Assembly: GCA_002420145.1 (NCBI GenBank)
Contig: DIHL01000055.1
Span: 34,913-98,912, forward strand
Length of the DNA stretch: 64,000 nucleotides
Direction of reading: 5' to 3'
DNA from: Bacteroidetes bacterium UBA5697
GTDB lineage: Bacteria; Bacteroidota; Bacteroidia; B-17B0; Aurantibacillaceae
The first letter of the stretch is position 1; each line of letters starts with the position of its first letter. Shown in pieces: positions 23,381-32,677 of this stretch. The translations under genes were made by a program, and so were the position numbers. The notes beneath the pieces were generated by a model. It ran no database searches, was not told the origin of the DNA, and worked only from the letters and a program-made list of their open reading frames with translations.

Positions 23381-25216
23381 ATGGGATATAAGAGTTTAAA
23401 AGCCTGTTTGGATGATTTGGAAAAAAACAATCATCTTATAAGAATCAAAGAAGAAGTTAATCCTGATTTGGAAATGGCTGCTATTCATTTGCGTGTGCAT
23501 GAAATGGGTGGACCAGCTTTATTATTTGAAAACGTAAAAGGAACTCAATTTAAATGTGCTTCTAATATTTTTGGGACATTGGATAGAAGTAAATTTATTT
23601 TTAGAGACACTCTTGAAAAAATTCAAACCTTAATTGAAATAAAAAACAATCCTGTTAAAGCACTCAAAAATCCATTTAAATATGCCAATGTATCTTTAAC
23701 TGCATTATCTGCATTACCATTAAAAAATCCATTATCAAAGCCAGTTTTATTTAAAGAAACGACTATCGATAAAATCCCATTAATTAAGCATTGGCCAATG
23801 GATGGTGGAGCCTTTGTGACATTGCCTCAAGTATATAGTGAAGATATTGATAAACCAGGGATTATGAATGCCAATTTAGGCATGTACCGTATTCAATTAA
23901 ACGGGAACGATTATATTTTAAATAAAGAGATTGGTTTACACTATCAATTACACAGAGGTATTGGAGTTCATCAAAGCAAAGCCAATAAGTTAGGAAAGCC
24001 TTTAAAAATATCTATTTTTATTGGTGGTCCACCAAGTCATTCGGTAGCCGCTGTGATGCCATTGCCTGAAGGATTAAGTGAAATGACATTTGCAGGCGCT
24101 TTAGGGAACAGAAGATTTAGATATACTTATCAAGATGGATTTTGTGTAAGCACAGATGCTGATTTTGTAATTACTGGAGAGGTTTATCCAAACGAAAATA
24201 AACCCGAAGGTCCATTTGGAGATCATTTAGGCTACTATAGTTTAAAGCATGATTTTCCATTAATGCGCGTTCATAAAGTGTATCACAAAGAAGATGCTAT
24301 TTGGCCTTTTACGGTTGTTGGTCGTCCGCCTCAAGAGGATACAAGTTTCGGACAAATTATTCATGAATTAACTGGCAATGCTATTAAGCACGAATTACCT
24401 GGCGTAAAAGAAGTCCATGCTGTTGATGCAGCTGGAGTTCATCCATTATTATTAGCAATTGGAAGCGAACGTTACACTCCATATAACCAAACCAAACAAC
24501 CGGCTGAACTTTTAACTATTGCCAATCATATTTTGGGCAAAGGTCAATTAAGTTTAGCAAAATATCTATTTATTACGGCAGACGAATCAAATAAAATCTC
24601 TACACATAATGAATCTGAATTTTATCAATTTATGTTGGAGCGTATTAATTTAAAACGAGATTTGCATTTTCAAACTAATACAAGTATTGATACTTTAGAT
24701 TATAGTGGAACCGGCTTAAATAGTGGCAGTAAGTTAGTGGTTGCTGCTTATGGTGAAAAAAATCGAGAACTGTCTAGGACGAAAAATAATAACTTGCAAG
24801 AATTAACGATATTTAAAAATCCACAAATTGCTTTACCAGGCGTGTTAGTTTTACAAGGCAACAGATTTGAATCATACAAAAAAACAAAACTAGAATTTGA
24901 AGATTTTAATAATGAGGTAAATCAAAAAAACATTGATTTAAAGGGTTTTCCAATGATTGTTATTGTAGATGACTCTTCCTTTACTGCTGCTACTTTAAAA
25001 AATTGGTTATGGGTAACGTTTACACGTTCTAATCCAAGTCATGATGTGTATGGTATTAATTCATATACTGAGTACAAACATTTTGGTTGTGATAATCTAA
25101 TTATTGATGCGCGCGTAAAACCTCATCATGCTCCAGCTTTAGAAAAAATACCTGAAATAGAAAAACGAGTTGATAAGCTTTTCGAAAAAGGTGGCAGTTT
25201 ACATTCCCTTAAATAA
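23381..25216 (+). CDS. UbiD family decarboxylase
   Basis: Reversible (de)carboxylase of unsaturated or aromatic acids that uses prenylated FMN, 611 residues. Conserved blocks are GGPALLFENVKGT at the N end, the central GIMNANLGMYRIQLNG and LHYQLHRGIGVHQSKA, and TGEVYPNENKPEGPFGDHLGYYS carrying the catalytic Glu cluster, followed by VVGRPPQEDTSFGQ. Family members act in ubiquinone or futalosine-type quinone synthesis and in aromatic degradation. The partner prenyltransferase UbiX is not in the window, so the cofactor must come from elsewhere. The gene stands alone, with a REP-like terminator behind it. Confidence 0.9.
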   Translation: MGYKSLKACLDDLEKNNHLIRIKEEVNPDLEMAAIHLRVHEMGGPALLFENVKGTQFKCASNIFGTLDRSKFIFRDTLEKIQTLIEIKNNPVKALKNPFKYANVSLTALSALPLKNPLSKPVLFKETTIDKIPLIKHWPMDGGAFVTLPQVYSEDIDKPGIMNANLGMYRIQLNGNDYILNKEIGLHYQLHRGIGVHQSKANKLGKPLKISIFIGGPPSHSVAAVMPLPEGLSEMTFAGALGNRRFRYTYQDGFCVSTDADFVITGEVYPNENKPEGPFGDHLGYYSLKHDFPLMRVHKVYHKEDAIWPFTVVGRPPQEDTSFGQIIHELTGNAIKHELPGVKEVHAVDAAGVHPLLLAIGSERYTPYNQTKQPAELLTIANHILGKGQLSLAKYLFITADESNKISTHNESEFYQFMLERINLKRDLHFQTNTSIDTLDYSGTGLNSGSKLVVAAYGEKNRELSRTKNNNLQELTIFKNPQIALPGVLVLQGNRFESYKKTKLEFEDFNNEVNQKNIDLKGFPMIVIVDDSSFTAATLKNWLWVTFTRSNPSHDVYGINSYTEYKHFGCDNLIIDARVKPHHAPALEKIPEIEKRVDKLFEKGGSLHSLK

Positions 25217-25234
25217 TCATAAAATATAATGCAT

Positions 25235-25268
25235 AAAAAAACCTTCTGCCAGCTGGCGGAAGGTTTTT
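25235..25268. terminator. Bidirectional terminator built from a GGCGGA-type palindrome
   Basis: A hairpin whose core is tctgccagctggcgga is enclosed by runs of A (25235-25240) and T (25264-25268). It separates the convergent ubiD and gldN genes. Its core differs by one base from the palindrome at 32603-32618, so a dispersed repeat has taken terminator function here. Confidence 0.85.
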
Positions 25269-25288
25269 TATTTTATTATCAAATCAAA

Positions 25289-26146
25289 TTAGAAATGCCA
25301 TAAATCATGCTCCCATCTAAAGATATCGTTCTTAATACGATCAGATTCTAACAAGGCATCTATTCCTTTCGAATAACGATCAATAGATCTGTCGTATACA
25401 TTTGTTTCTTTTGTAGCAACAGATGAGAATTGACGTTTCCAGAATATATCTTCAAATGTTCTACGTTCTGCATCATTTTTAGCGTTATAAACTTCGTGCT
25501 TAGCAAAGAAAGGGCGACAAGCAGGGAAATACGTGTAAAACATATTAAAAGCACCTAAATCTTCTTTTCCAGGTTTTAATGCATTAAAACCCATAGCTAG
25601 AATTCTAACTTCTAAAACGGATTTTTGTTTGTCAAAAAACCAGTCTTCCTTTAGTTCTAATTCCGTGAAATTACCAAAAATCCATGTAGAATCAATCAAA
25701 CCAGGTTTTCTTACCATTACAGAATTTCCATTGGCATCAAATTCTTCAACTTCTGTTGTATCACCAACAATTACAAGTTTGTTTCTAATAGCAGACAATT
25801 CGTAAGGTTGTAAAAACTCTTCATCAACAAAAGCTATTATTTGACCAGAAAGAACATACTTTAAAACTAACTGCATTAAAGATATTCTACTAGTTACAGC
25901 CTCAGTAGGATAATATAACTGATGATTTTGTTTTTCACGCATATCTAATTTTCTCCAAACGCGTTTCTCCCAATTCACATCGCCTTCACGAAGGTGAGTG
26001 TAAGGAATAAAACGTCTATTTGTAGAATTTTCTTTATCATAAATTCCATCTCTATAATCACCTGGCTGGAAAACCCCAGGTTGAGCTTTAACATTTAATG
26101 CCATCATTATGACTGCAAAAAATAATATACTTTTGAAATTTATCAT
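25289..26146 (-). CDS. gldN: Gliding motility / T9SS protein GldN (PorN)
   Basis: Periplasmic 285-residue component that forms the GldK-GldN (PorK-PorN) ring under the outer membrane in the type IX secretion system. The signal peptide is MINFKSILFFAVIMMALNVKA. Diagnostic text includes GDYRDGIYDKENSTNRRFIPY, VNWEKRVWRKLDMREKQN and the C-terminal EDIFWKRQFSSVATKETNVY followed by SDRIKNDIFRWEHDLWHF. It ends the gldKLMN run, 30 nt after gldM, and is followed by a strong bidirectional terminator. Confidence 0.96.
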   Translation of the reverse strand: MINFKSILFFAVIMMALNVKAQPGVFQPGDYRDGIYDKENSTNRRFIPYTHLREGDVNWEKRVWRKLDMREKQNHQLYYPTEAVTSRISLMQLVLKYVLSGQIIAFVDEEFLQPYELSAIRNKLVIVGDTTEVEEFDANGNSVMVRKPGLIDSTWIFGNFTELELKEDWFFDKQKSVLEVRILAMGFNALKPGKEDLGAFNMFYTYFPACRPFFAKHEVYNAKNDAERRTFEDIFWKRQFSSVATKETNVYDRSIDRYSKGIDALLESDRIKNDIFRWEHDLWHF

Positions 26147-26176
26147 AGTAGTATGATTTTAAATTATAACTATTAT

Positions 26177-27844
26177 CTATTTTGTAACTTTAATACCTAC
26201 AGTTGTTGATGTTGTTTTTCCATCTGGTCCTTTTACTTTGGCATCAATATATATTTTAGAACCAACATCAGCACCTTTTAAAATTGATGCAGCTGGACCG
26301 CTTAAGTTATTACCCGAACCAGACTCTTGCATTAATTTTCCTTTTGCTTTTCCTGTAACCTCATATGACAATACAACGAAGTTAGCCTGAAAATCAAAAC
26401 CATTAGCACCAGCACCTAAACCACTCACCATTCCCAACTCTCCTTTTTTCATTTCTTGAGGAGCAAACTTACCACCAATTTTTAATTCAGGTTTTGGTAA
26501 AGGTTTTACACGGAACTTAATTGGAGGACCTTGCGATTTAACACCATCCTTAGTTTTAGCAGAAACTGAAACCATACACTCTCCAACTCCAGTAAAGTTA
26601 AACTCATATTTACCTGCACCCTTAGGAGTAACTCTTACACCAGCACCAGTAGCATTTACACTAATATCAGCTGGAGAAATACCCGCTGCTGCTGCAGTAA
26701 CTGGATTTGGCACACCTGCATAAAATACATTCATTTGATCGGCAGAAACACTTGCTCCAGATTTAGCAACTTTATAAGCTCCTGTAAATGGATAGTATTT
26801 AAAAGTTCCATCAGGATTTTTATATTTAATTACCCCTTTATATTCTTGATCACCTTCACCACCAGTACCAACTGAGTATTTACCTTCGCCACCAACAACT
26901 GGAACTATAGTTCCTTTAGCTCCACCAGCTGCTGCTGCTGAATCTACACCAACAATAATTTCCATATCACCAGCTGCTAACTTAGAAGAAGAAGCTGCTA
27001 GGAAGATGTCTGCTTCGTAAGGTTGACCAGCTGCAATATATGAAGACGGAGCAACAACACGAGCTTTAATCGCATCAAATTTAATTGCTAATTTTCCACT
27101 AGCTCCAGAGAATACTTGTAATACTTCAGCCTCAACGTTTTTTAAATCCGTTTGAAACTTATTTAAATTAGTGTAAACCGCTGCTAATGGTAAATGATAG
27201 AAGTTATCCATTTCCCAATTGTATTTAACACCATCTTCATCACGATTACTATCTGTTGGTTTAATAGAAGCAAATTTCTTTTTAATACCTTGGTAATCAT
27301 CCTCTAAGAATTTAGTTTTAGGGTCTTTTTGCATCGCATCAACCATTGCAACTAATTTGTCATGTAAACCACTCATTTTCATACGTAACTCATATGCTGT
27401 AAATGCACCCTTCTCTGGATTTTTAGGTTCACCCAAACCTAACATGTGACTAGGCATATCATAGTCATCAATTTTATCCATTCTACGTAAATTCAATGTA
27501 TCAGCAATTTTTTCATTTTCTAAAGCTGTTGGCTCTGTATGAGCAACAATTTTAGCTCTTAGTTCGCTAATATACTTATCTACTTCTGAAATTAATTTTT
27601 GAGCTTCTAATGCTTTTTCATAGTATGGTTTTGCTGCTGCATTACCACCTATGGAAGCTTCGAAAGCTTTAGTTACACGTGTATTATTTTCTGTTAAATT
27701 TTGTTTTGATTTTACTAAACTTTCATTTACAGATAAATAACCCTGTAAAATTTGTTTAGATACGTTCATTGCCAAAAGCGCTGTCAATACGAGGTACATC
27801 ATACCGATCATTTTCTGCCTTGGTGTTTCTTTACCGCCTCCCAT
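26177..27844 (-). CDS. gldM: Gliding motility / T9SS motor protein GldM (PorM)
   Basis: Inner-membrane-anchored stalk of the T9SS motor, 555 residues. It starts MGGGKETPRQKMIGMMYLVL with one N-terminal membrane helix (MMYLVLTALLAMNVSKQIL). A long periplasmic domain follows: a helical D1 bundle to about residue 225, then Ig-like D2-D4 domains (GAGKYEFNFTGVGECMVSVSA, FRVKPLPKPELKIGGKFAP). GldL-GldM convert proton-motive force into rotation that drives secretion and gliding. The gene lies between gldL and gldN in the conserved order. Confidence 0.97.
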   Translation of the reverse strand: MGGGKETPRQKMIGMMYLVLTALLAMNVSKQILQGYLSVNESLVKSKQNLTENNTRVTKAFEASIGGNAAAKPYYEKALEAQKLISEVDKYISELRAKIVAHTEPTALENEKIADTLNLRRMDKIDDYDMPSHMLGLGEPKNPEKGAFTAYELRMKMSGLHDKLVAMVDAMQKDPKTKFLEDDYQGIKKKFASIKPTDSNRDEDGVKYNWEMDNFYHLPLAAVYTNLNKFQTDLKNVEAEVLQVFSGASGKLAIKFDAIKARVVAPSSYIAAGQPYEADIFLAASSSKLAAGDMEIIVGVDSAAAAGGAKGTIVPVVGGEGKYSVGTGGEGDQEYKGVIKYKNPDGTFKYYPFTGAYKVAKSGASVSADQMNVFYAGVPNPVTAAAAGISPADISVNATGAGVRVTPKGAGKYEFNFTGVGECMVSVSAKTKDGVKSQGPPIKFRVKPLPKPELKIGGKFAPQEMKKGELGMVSGLGAGANGFDFQANFVVLSYEVTGKAKGKLMQESGSGNNLSGPAASILKGADVGSKIYIDAKVKGPDGKTTSTTVGIKVTK

Positions 27845-27942
27845 AATGCTATAGTGTTTTTTTTAGATTAAAATTTAATGATTTAAATTAAGTGAACAAA
27901 AGAAAAATCTTTCATTCACTTAACCATTAGTGGATTTATATA

Positions 27943-28740
27943 CTATTTGTTAAAGTTCATAGCGCCTAACATGTTACCATAGATAGTATTAAGTGCTGTT
28001 AAATTAGTAGATAATTGAGCCATTTCAGCACGATATTTTTTAGTATCGTCAACTGAATCATGTAAATTTTTCATTAAATCTGCTAAACCATCATAGAACT
28101 TCTCAGTAGCCTCTAAATGAGTACGAGAACCTTGTAATTGTAATTCGTAAGTAGCGTTTAAAGCTGATAAATTTTTAGAAACACTATTTAATGACGCTCC
28201 AATTGAAGAACCTGCATCATTCGATTCTGCTAAACTAGCGATTGAATCTGCTGCTCTGCTATAAGTATCAGCTAAATGAGATACATTTTTAGAAGCTGAT
28301 TTCACGCTATCAACATATTCGTTAGTTGCTACAGTTGCATTACTAATATCACCAATTTTATTAGCGCTATCACTTAATGAACGCATTCCAGTACCTAAGC
28401 TTTCAATTAATTCAGGTCCAATTTTAGCATCAGCTAGCATTGCATCTAATTGTGCAGAAACTGGTAAACCACTTTCTAATTTATGTGAATCGTCTTCATG
28501 ACCACCCATACCACCTAATTCTGGGTATGCTAATGTCCAATCATACTCTTCATGAGGAATATCTATTGCGAAAAGACAGAATAAAACGGCTTCAGTACCT
28601 AGACCACCAATTAAGGCTGCAGAAGCACCTGGCCAGTGCATGATTTTAAATAATGCTCCAACGATTACGATAGCCGCACCAAAGCATGATGCTAAGTGTA
28701 AATACTTTTTAAAACCGGATACTTTAGGAAGTTTGCTCAT
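27943..28740 (-). CDS. gldL: Gliding motility / T9SS motor protein GldL (PorL)
   Basis: Inner-membrane rotor/stator partner of GldM, 265 residues. Two N-terminal helices (LASCFGAAIVIVGALFKIMHW and GASAALIGGLGTEAVLFCLFA) contain the conserved Lys in FKIMHWPGA and the Glu in GTEAVLF that are implicated in proton coupling. A cytoplasmic coiled-coil region rich in Ser and Ala extends from about residue 100 to the end. It is followed by gldM after 98 nt, the widest gap in the locus. Confidence 0.96.
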   Translation of the reverse strand: MSKLPKVSGFKKYLHLASCFGAAIVIVGALFKIMHWPGASAALIGGLGTEAVLFCLFAIDIPHEEYDWTLAYPELGGMGGHEDDSHKLESGLPVSAQLDAMLADAKIGPELIESLGTGMRSLSDSANKIGDISNATVATNEYVDSVKSASKNVSHLADTYSRAADSIASLAESNDAGSSIGASLNSVSKNLSALNATYELQLQGSRTHLEATEKFYDGLADLMKNLHDSVDDTKKYRAEMAQLSTNLTALNTIYGNMLGAMNFNK

Positions 28741-28830
28741 AGCTGTTTGTTTTTGTTTAGTTAGTGATTGTTTTGTTGTTTGTTGGTTGTGTTTTTATTT
28801 TACGTGTTTGTGTTTTCTTTTTAATAACTA

Positions 28831-30375
28831 CTAAATTTCGTCTCCTTTTGAACGACCTAAATAAGTCATTACGTTACGGAATCCAATATAACATTTAGCA
28901 GTATCTTGATATTCGTATGTTCTAGAACTAACTTGTAAGTAGTAACCTACATCTTTCCAAGAACCACCACGAATTACTTTACGTTTTAATACATTAGCAT
29001 CTTTATCTTGTGCCTCGTAAACATAATCAGGGTTTAAGTCATGTGCGAAATCGTATGCTGATTCATCAAATGCGTTACTTGTCCATTCAGAAACGTTACC
29101 AGCCATACAATATAAACCATAATCATTAGGATTGTAAGAATAAATATATACAGAGTGGAAACCTCCATCATCGATATAAGAACCTCTCAATGGTTTAAAG
29201 TTTCCTAAGAAACATCCTCTAGCATTACGGATATAAGGACCTCCCCAAGGATATGGAGATAAATCGTTACCACCACGTGCTGCATATTCCCACTCAGACT
29301 CAGTTGGTAAACGGAAATCATTTACGATTGTCATTCCATTTCCAATTAAAAAGTTATTTAATAAGTTTGAACGCCAAATACTGAATGCCCGAGCTTGTTT
29401 CCAAGTAATCCCTACTACTGGATAATCATCATAAGCTGGATGCCAGAAGTACATATTTGTCATTGGTTCATTAAATGAATATGTGAAATCATGAACCCAA
29501 GCTAATGTATCAGGATAAACATTAATCACATCTTTTAAAATGAATACTGAACGGTCAACTCCCTTACGCTCACGAGGAACATAATTTCCTTGCCCTACAG
29601 ATACTTGATCATCAACATTGTAAGTACCTAATGTTTTTGGGTCTTTTCCTGGGTCTCCTACAGCTGTAGAAGGTTGCCCTGGAGTTCCGTTTTGTCCATC
29701 ATTTAAATGAACACCATTAATATATTCAGCTTTTTTATACTCATGTGCCGCATCCTGAATATCTAATGATTTTTGAGGAATGAAACGATTATTTTTAGAA
29801 GCCGCTAAACGAATATCAATTCTATAATATTCATAATTTAATTTACGAGAATCAATTTCTTTACGATTATAAAAACGCTCTCCTTCTGGTAAATACATTG
29901 GTTGTAAGTCTAAACGATAATCTTCATCATCGCTATCCCACTTAATTTTCTCCTCCCAATTAATATATGGGTCTTGTAAATTATTATCACCTTTGTAGAT
30001 AGGCCACATTGCTAAGAATTCTTCTTGAGGAATTTGGAAACTCTCAGCGTCAGGGTTTGATCCAAATGCTAATAATTTACGAGCAATAGAATCACGTACC
30101 CAGTGAACAAACTGACGGTACTCATTATTTGAGATTTCTGAGTCATCAATGTAAAATGCTTGAACAGAAACCATTTTAGATTTAGCTGTATGAGCCATGG
30201 TAATCTCTTCGTCGCTAGGCCCCATATGGTAACTTCCCATGGGAATATACAAGGTACCAAATGGATCTGGCTGGAACCATTGTTCTCTACCTGTAACGCC
30301 CACTAACTCACCTTCTTTCTTGTTACAACCAGTAACAACGGCGATAAACGAAGCTAATACAATCAGTTTTTTCAT
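28831..30375 (-). CDS. gldK: Gliding motility / T9SS lipoprotein GldK (PorK)
   Basis: Outer-membrane-associated lipoprotein (lipobox VVTGC, Cys17) with a formylglycine-generating-enzyme-like (SUMF1) fold, 514 residues. It forms the periplasmic ring with GldN. Diagnostic blocks are MGPSDEEITMAHTAKSKMVS, FYIDDSEISNNEYRQFVHWV, PVVGITWKQARAFSIWR, RLPTESEWEYAARGG, YCMAGNVSEWTSNAFDE and VIRGGSWKDVGYYLQVSSRT. An insert at about 210-280 (NGVHLNDGQNGTPGQPSTAV region) is Gly/Pro-rich. The gene stands first in gldKLMN. Confidence 0.97.
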   Translation of the reverse strand: MKKLIVLASFIAVVTGCNKKEGELVGVTGREQWFQPDPFGTLYIPMGSYHMGPSDEEITMAHTAKSKMVSVQAFYIDDSEISNNEYRQFVHWVRDSIARKLLAFGSNPDAESFQIPQEEFLAMWPIYKGDNNLQDPYINWEEKIKWDSDDEDYRLDLQPMYLPEGERFYNRKEIDSRKLNYEYYRIDIRLAASKNNRFIPQKSLDIQDAAHEYKKAEYINGVHLNDGQNGTPGQPSTAVGDPGKDPKTLGTYNVDDQVSVGQGNYVPRERKGVDRSVFILKDVINVYPDTLAWVHDFTYSFNEPMTNMYFWHPAYDDYPVVGITWKQARAFSIWRSNLLNNFLIGNGMTIVNDFRLPTESEWEYAARGGNDLSPYPWGGPYIRNARGCFLGNFKPLRGSYIDDGGFHSVYIYSYNPNDYGLYCMAGNVSEWTSNAFDESAYDFAHDLNPDYVYEAQDKDANVLKRKVIRGGSWKDVGYYLQVSSRTYEYQDTAKCYIGFRNVMTYLGRSKGDEI

Positions 30376-30554
30376 AGTGCTTTTGTTTAGTTTTTAAGCT
30401 AGTGAAATTTTGTAACGGATTTCATTTTGCTTTCTTGTTGTTTATAATCCCAATCTTTGTTTTTAGTGACACTTTGCTTTATTAACAAGTTATGAACATG
30501 TAAAAATAAAGATTGTAAGGGACTTAAACGGTCTTTTTTTTAAAAGGTTACAAA

Positions 30555-31526
30555 TTAATCTAAAAATCTTGCATTTTGGTAAGAAGTTACTTTTTTAGGC
30601 TTCTTCACATTGAAGCAATACCCTAAGCTAATTTCGTGAGTACCAGAACTATAACCTTTAATTTTTGATGTAGTTAAGTCATAAGAATAACCAACTCTGA
30701 AACTTTTATCTTTTAAGAATCTGTAACCAATCATAGGTGCGATTGCATCTTGCATACGGTAAGAAACTCCAATAGATAATGTTTTGTTATAAATATAAGT
30801 TAAGTTAACATCTAATTGAGTAGATGCTGCATCAGATTTAACTTTAACATTTGGTTGAATAGCATGCTCTTGAGTTAAATCAAACGTGTATCCACCAACT
30901 ATATAATAGTGACGAGCTAACGCATATTTAACATCACTACTAGCCTTGATATCTTGAGCTGCTAAGTGAGTTGAAGAAATACCCACATACATTTTATTAG
31001 CAATTGAATAAAAAATACCAAAACCAACATCATAAGTTAATTTGTTTAAATTTGGATTAGATGATGTTTGACCAGTTGCTTGCCAAGATGGAATAGCTGC
31101 ATCTTGTGTGGATGGTCCATCTGGAGTTACCCAAGTGCCATTAAATTGTTGTTGTAAAATACCACCATCAATACCTACACCTAAAACACCAGCTCCAATA
31201 TGACGATTGTATGATAAAGCTAAACGTGCAAATAAAGTTTTAGAAAAACCAATTTGATCGCTCATCACGTTTAAACCAACGGCTAAAGGCAATTGTCCAA
31301 TTGGCATATCGAAACTTAATAAACCAGTTTTTGGTGCGCCAGGGAAATTAACCCACTGTTGACGGTATAAAACGTTAGCACAAATGGCTTCGCTTGTACC
31401 AGCATAACCAGGATTGTAAATCAATTTATTATGCATAAACTGAGTGAACTGCGGATCTTGCTGAGCGAACGAAACGCTAGTGATTGCTGCTAATGCAACA
31501 GTTAGTGTGGTAAAAATTTTCTTCAT
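30555..31526 (-). CDS. porP: PorP/SprF-family T9SS outer-membrane protein
   Basis: A 323-residue outer-membrane beta-barrel of the PorP/SprF family, which positions T9SS components and type B cargo at the outer membrane. Signal peptide MKKIFTTLTVALAAITSVSF is followed by the signature QQDPQFTQFMHNKLIYNPGYAGT. It then has alternating beta strands such as VLYRQQWVNFPGAPKT and YIVGGYTFDL. It is upstream of gldK (179-nt gap) in the conserved porP-gldKLMN order. A second PorP/SprF gene is at 35907. Confidence 0.94.
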   Translation of the reverse strand: MKKIFTTLTVALAAITSVSFAQQDPQFTQFMHNKLIYNPGYAGTSEAICANVLYRQQWVNFPGAPKTGLLSFDMPIGQLPLAVGLNVMSDQIGFSKTLFARLALSYNRHIGAGVLGVGIDGGILQQQFNGTWVTPDGPSTQDAAIPSWQATGQTSSNPNLNKLTYDVGFGIFYSIANKMYVGISSTHLAAQDIKASSDVKYALARHYYIVGGYTFDLTQEHAIQPNVKVKSDAASTQLDVNLTYIYNKTLSIGVSYRMQDAIAPMIGYRFLKDKSFRVGYSYDLTTSKIKGYSSGTHEISLGYCFNVKKPKKVTSYQNARFLD

Positions 31527-31811
31527 GTTATACCAATTTGTTTTTAGTTTTTTGTTAAGTATAGTTAAAATACCTAGGGTACTAAGTTATAGCATATTTA
31601 TTAAAAATCAAACTTTTTGAACTTTTTTTTGTTAAAAATCATTTTTTTACAGAAAATTTACAAAATTAACATGTTTGCTTTTTGATAAAAAATTCGAACA
31701 ATCTACAAAATGATAAAAAAATAAGCTTTTAACATTTATCATTTCATAAAATAAGCTGAACAAAAATAGAAACTGTTTGTACTTTTATAAAGTTTAATTT
31801 AAATCAACAAC

Positions 31812-32561
31812 ATGATAGCTTCGATTTTTCATAAGGGTAAAGATTATAAAATAGATTTGTTTCAACCCATTGATATTTCGATGCCGCTTAGCACTGATAA
31901 AAATTGTGTAAGTGCTTGGTATGTTGAACCAATGAAATTAGAACCTGTTGCAAATGGGGAATGGATTGGAGATGTGAGCAAAGGTGGTTCGGTAAACTTT
32001 AGAAATATCATTTTTAACCCTCACGGAAATGGTACTCACACTGAGTGTGTAGGGCATATCAGTAAAGAATTTGTAACTATTAATCAATGTTTAAAACAGT
32101 TTATGTTTTTAGCTGAAGTAGTGACATTACTGCCAACTCAAATTGAAAATGGAGATTTTGTAATCACAAAAAAACAACTGAAAATTGTGTTAGAAAATTC
32201 GAAACCAGAAGCAATTATTATTAGAACTTTATCTAATGGTTTAAATAAATTAACCACACAATATTCCAACACAAATCCTCCATACATTTTAGAAGAAGCC
32301 ATTTTATTTTTGAACGAAATTGGCGTTCAACATTTGCTAATTGACATGCCTTCTATTGACAGAGAAAATGATGAAGGAAAATTATTGGCGCACCATGCTT
32401 TTTGGCAATATCCTAACAATACCCAATTTCAAAAAACGATAACAGAATTTATTTATGTGCCTAATGAAATAAATGACGGGGCATATATTTTAAACTTACA
32501 AATAGCTAGTTTTGAAAATGATGCTAGTCCGAGTAAACCTATTTTGTACAAGATATTTTAA
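31812..32561 (+). CDS. Cyclase family protein (KynB-like amidohydrolase fold)
   Basis: A 249-residue protein of the cyclase/kynurenine formamidase family, metal-dependent hydrolases. The metal motif region reads NPHGNGTHTECVGHI. The family consensus is HxGTHxDxPxH, so here Glu stands in the Asp position and the first His is one residue further away. The conserved IIIRTL strand and HLLIDMPSIDRENDEGKLLAHH block are also present, the latter matching the second active-site segment. No kynurenine pathway genes are near, and the substrate is unknown. It is divergent from porP across a 285-nt AT-rich gap in which I see no other gene. Confidence 0.8.
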   Translation: MIASIFHKGKDYKIDLFQPIDISMPLSTDKNCVSAWYVEPMKLEPVANGEWIGDVSKGGSVNFRNIIFNPHGNGTHTECVGHISKEFVTINQCLKQFMFLAEVVTLLPTQIENGDFVITKKQLKIVLENSKPEAIIIRTLSNGLNKLTTQYSNTNPPYILEEAILFLNEIGVQHLLIDMPSIDRENDEGKLLAHHAFWQYPNNTQFQKTITEFIYVPNEINDGAYILNLQIASFENDASPSKPILYKIF

Positions 32562-32601
32562 GTAAACAAAAAAACAAAAAGCGCAAAAAAATAACCACCC
32601 C

Positions 32602-32637
32602 GTCTGCCAGTTGGCGGACATCCCTCCAAAGTAGGGG
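32602..32637. repeat. GGCGGA-type palindrome plus small hairpin before ispG
   Basis: The core tctgccagttggcgga (32603-32618) matches the terminator core at 25245 with one change. A second hairpin ccctccaaagtagggg follows at about 32622-32637. The pair fills the short gap between the cyclase gene and ispG and is markedly more GC-rich than its surroundings. Confidence 0.65.
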
Positions 32638-32677
32638 AATATAAAAAAGCGAGAAGGGAATTTAGAACAAAACAAAG

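Noticed and set aside
31661..31768. Promoter boxes for porP-gldKLMN (minus-strand TAATTTTG and TATTTTTG)
   Set aside because: They match TAnnTTTG but lie 135-240 nt from the start in very AT-rich sequence, with no -33 TTG at proper distance, so chance matches cannot be excluded.
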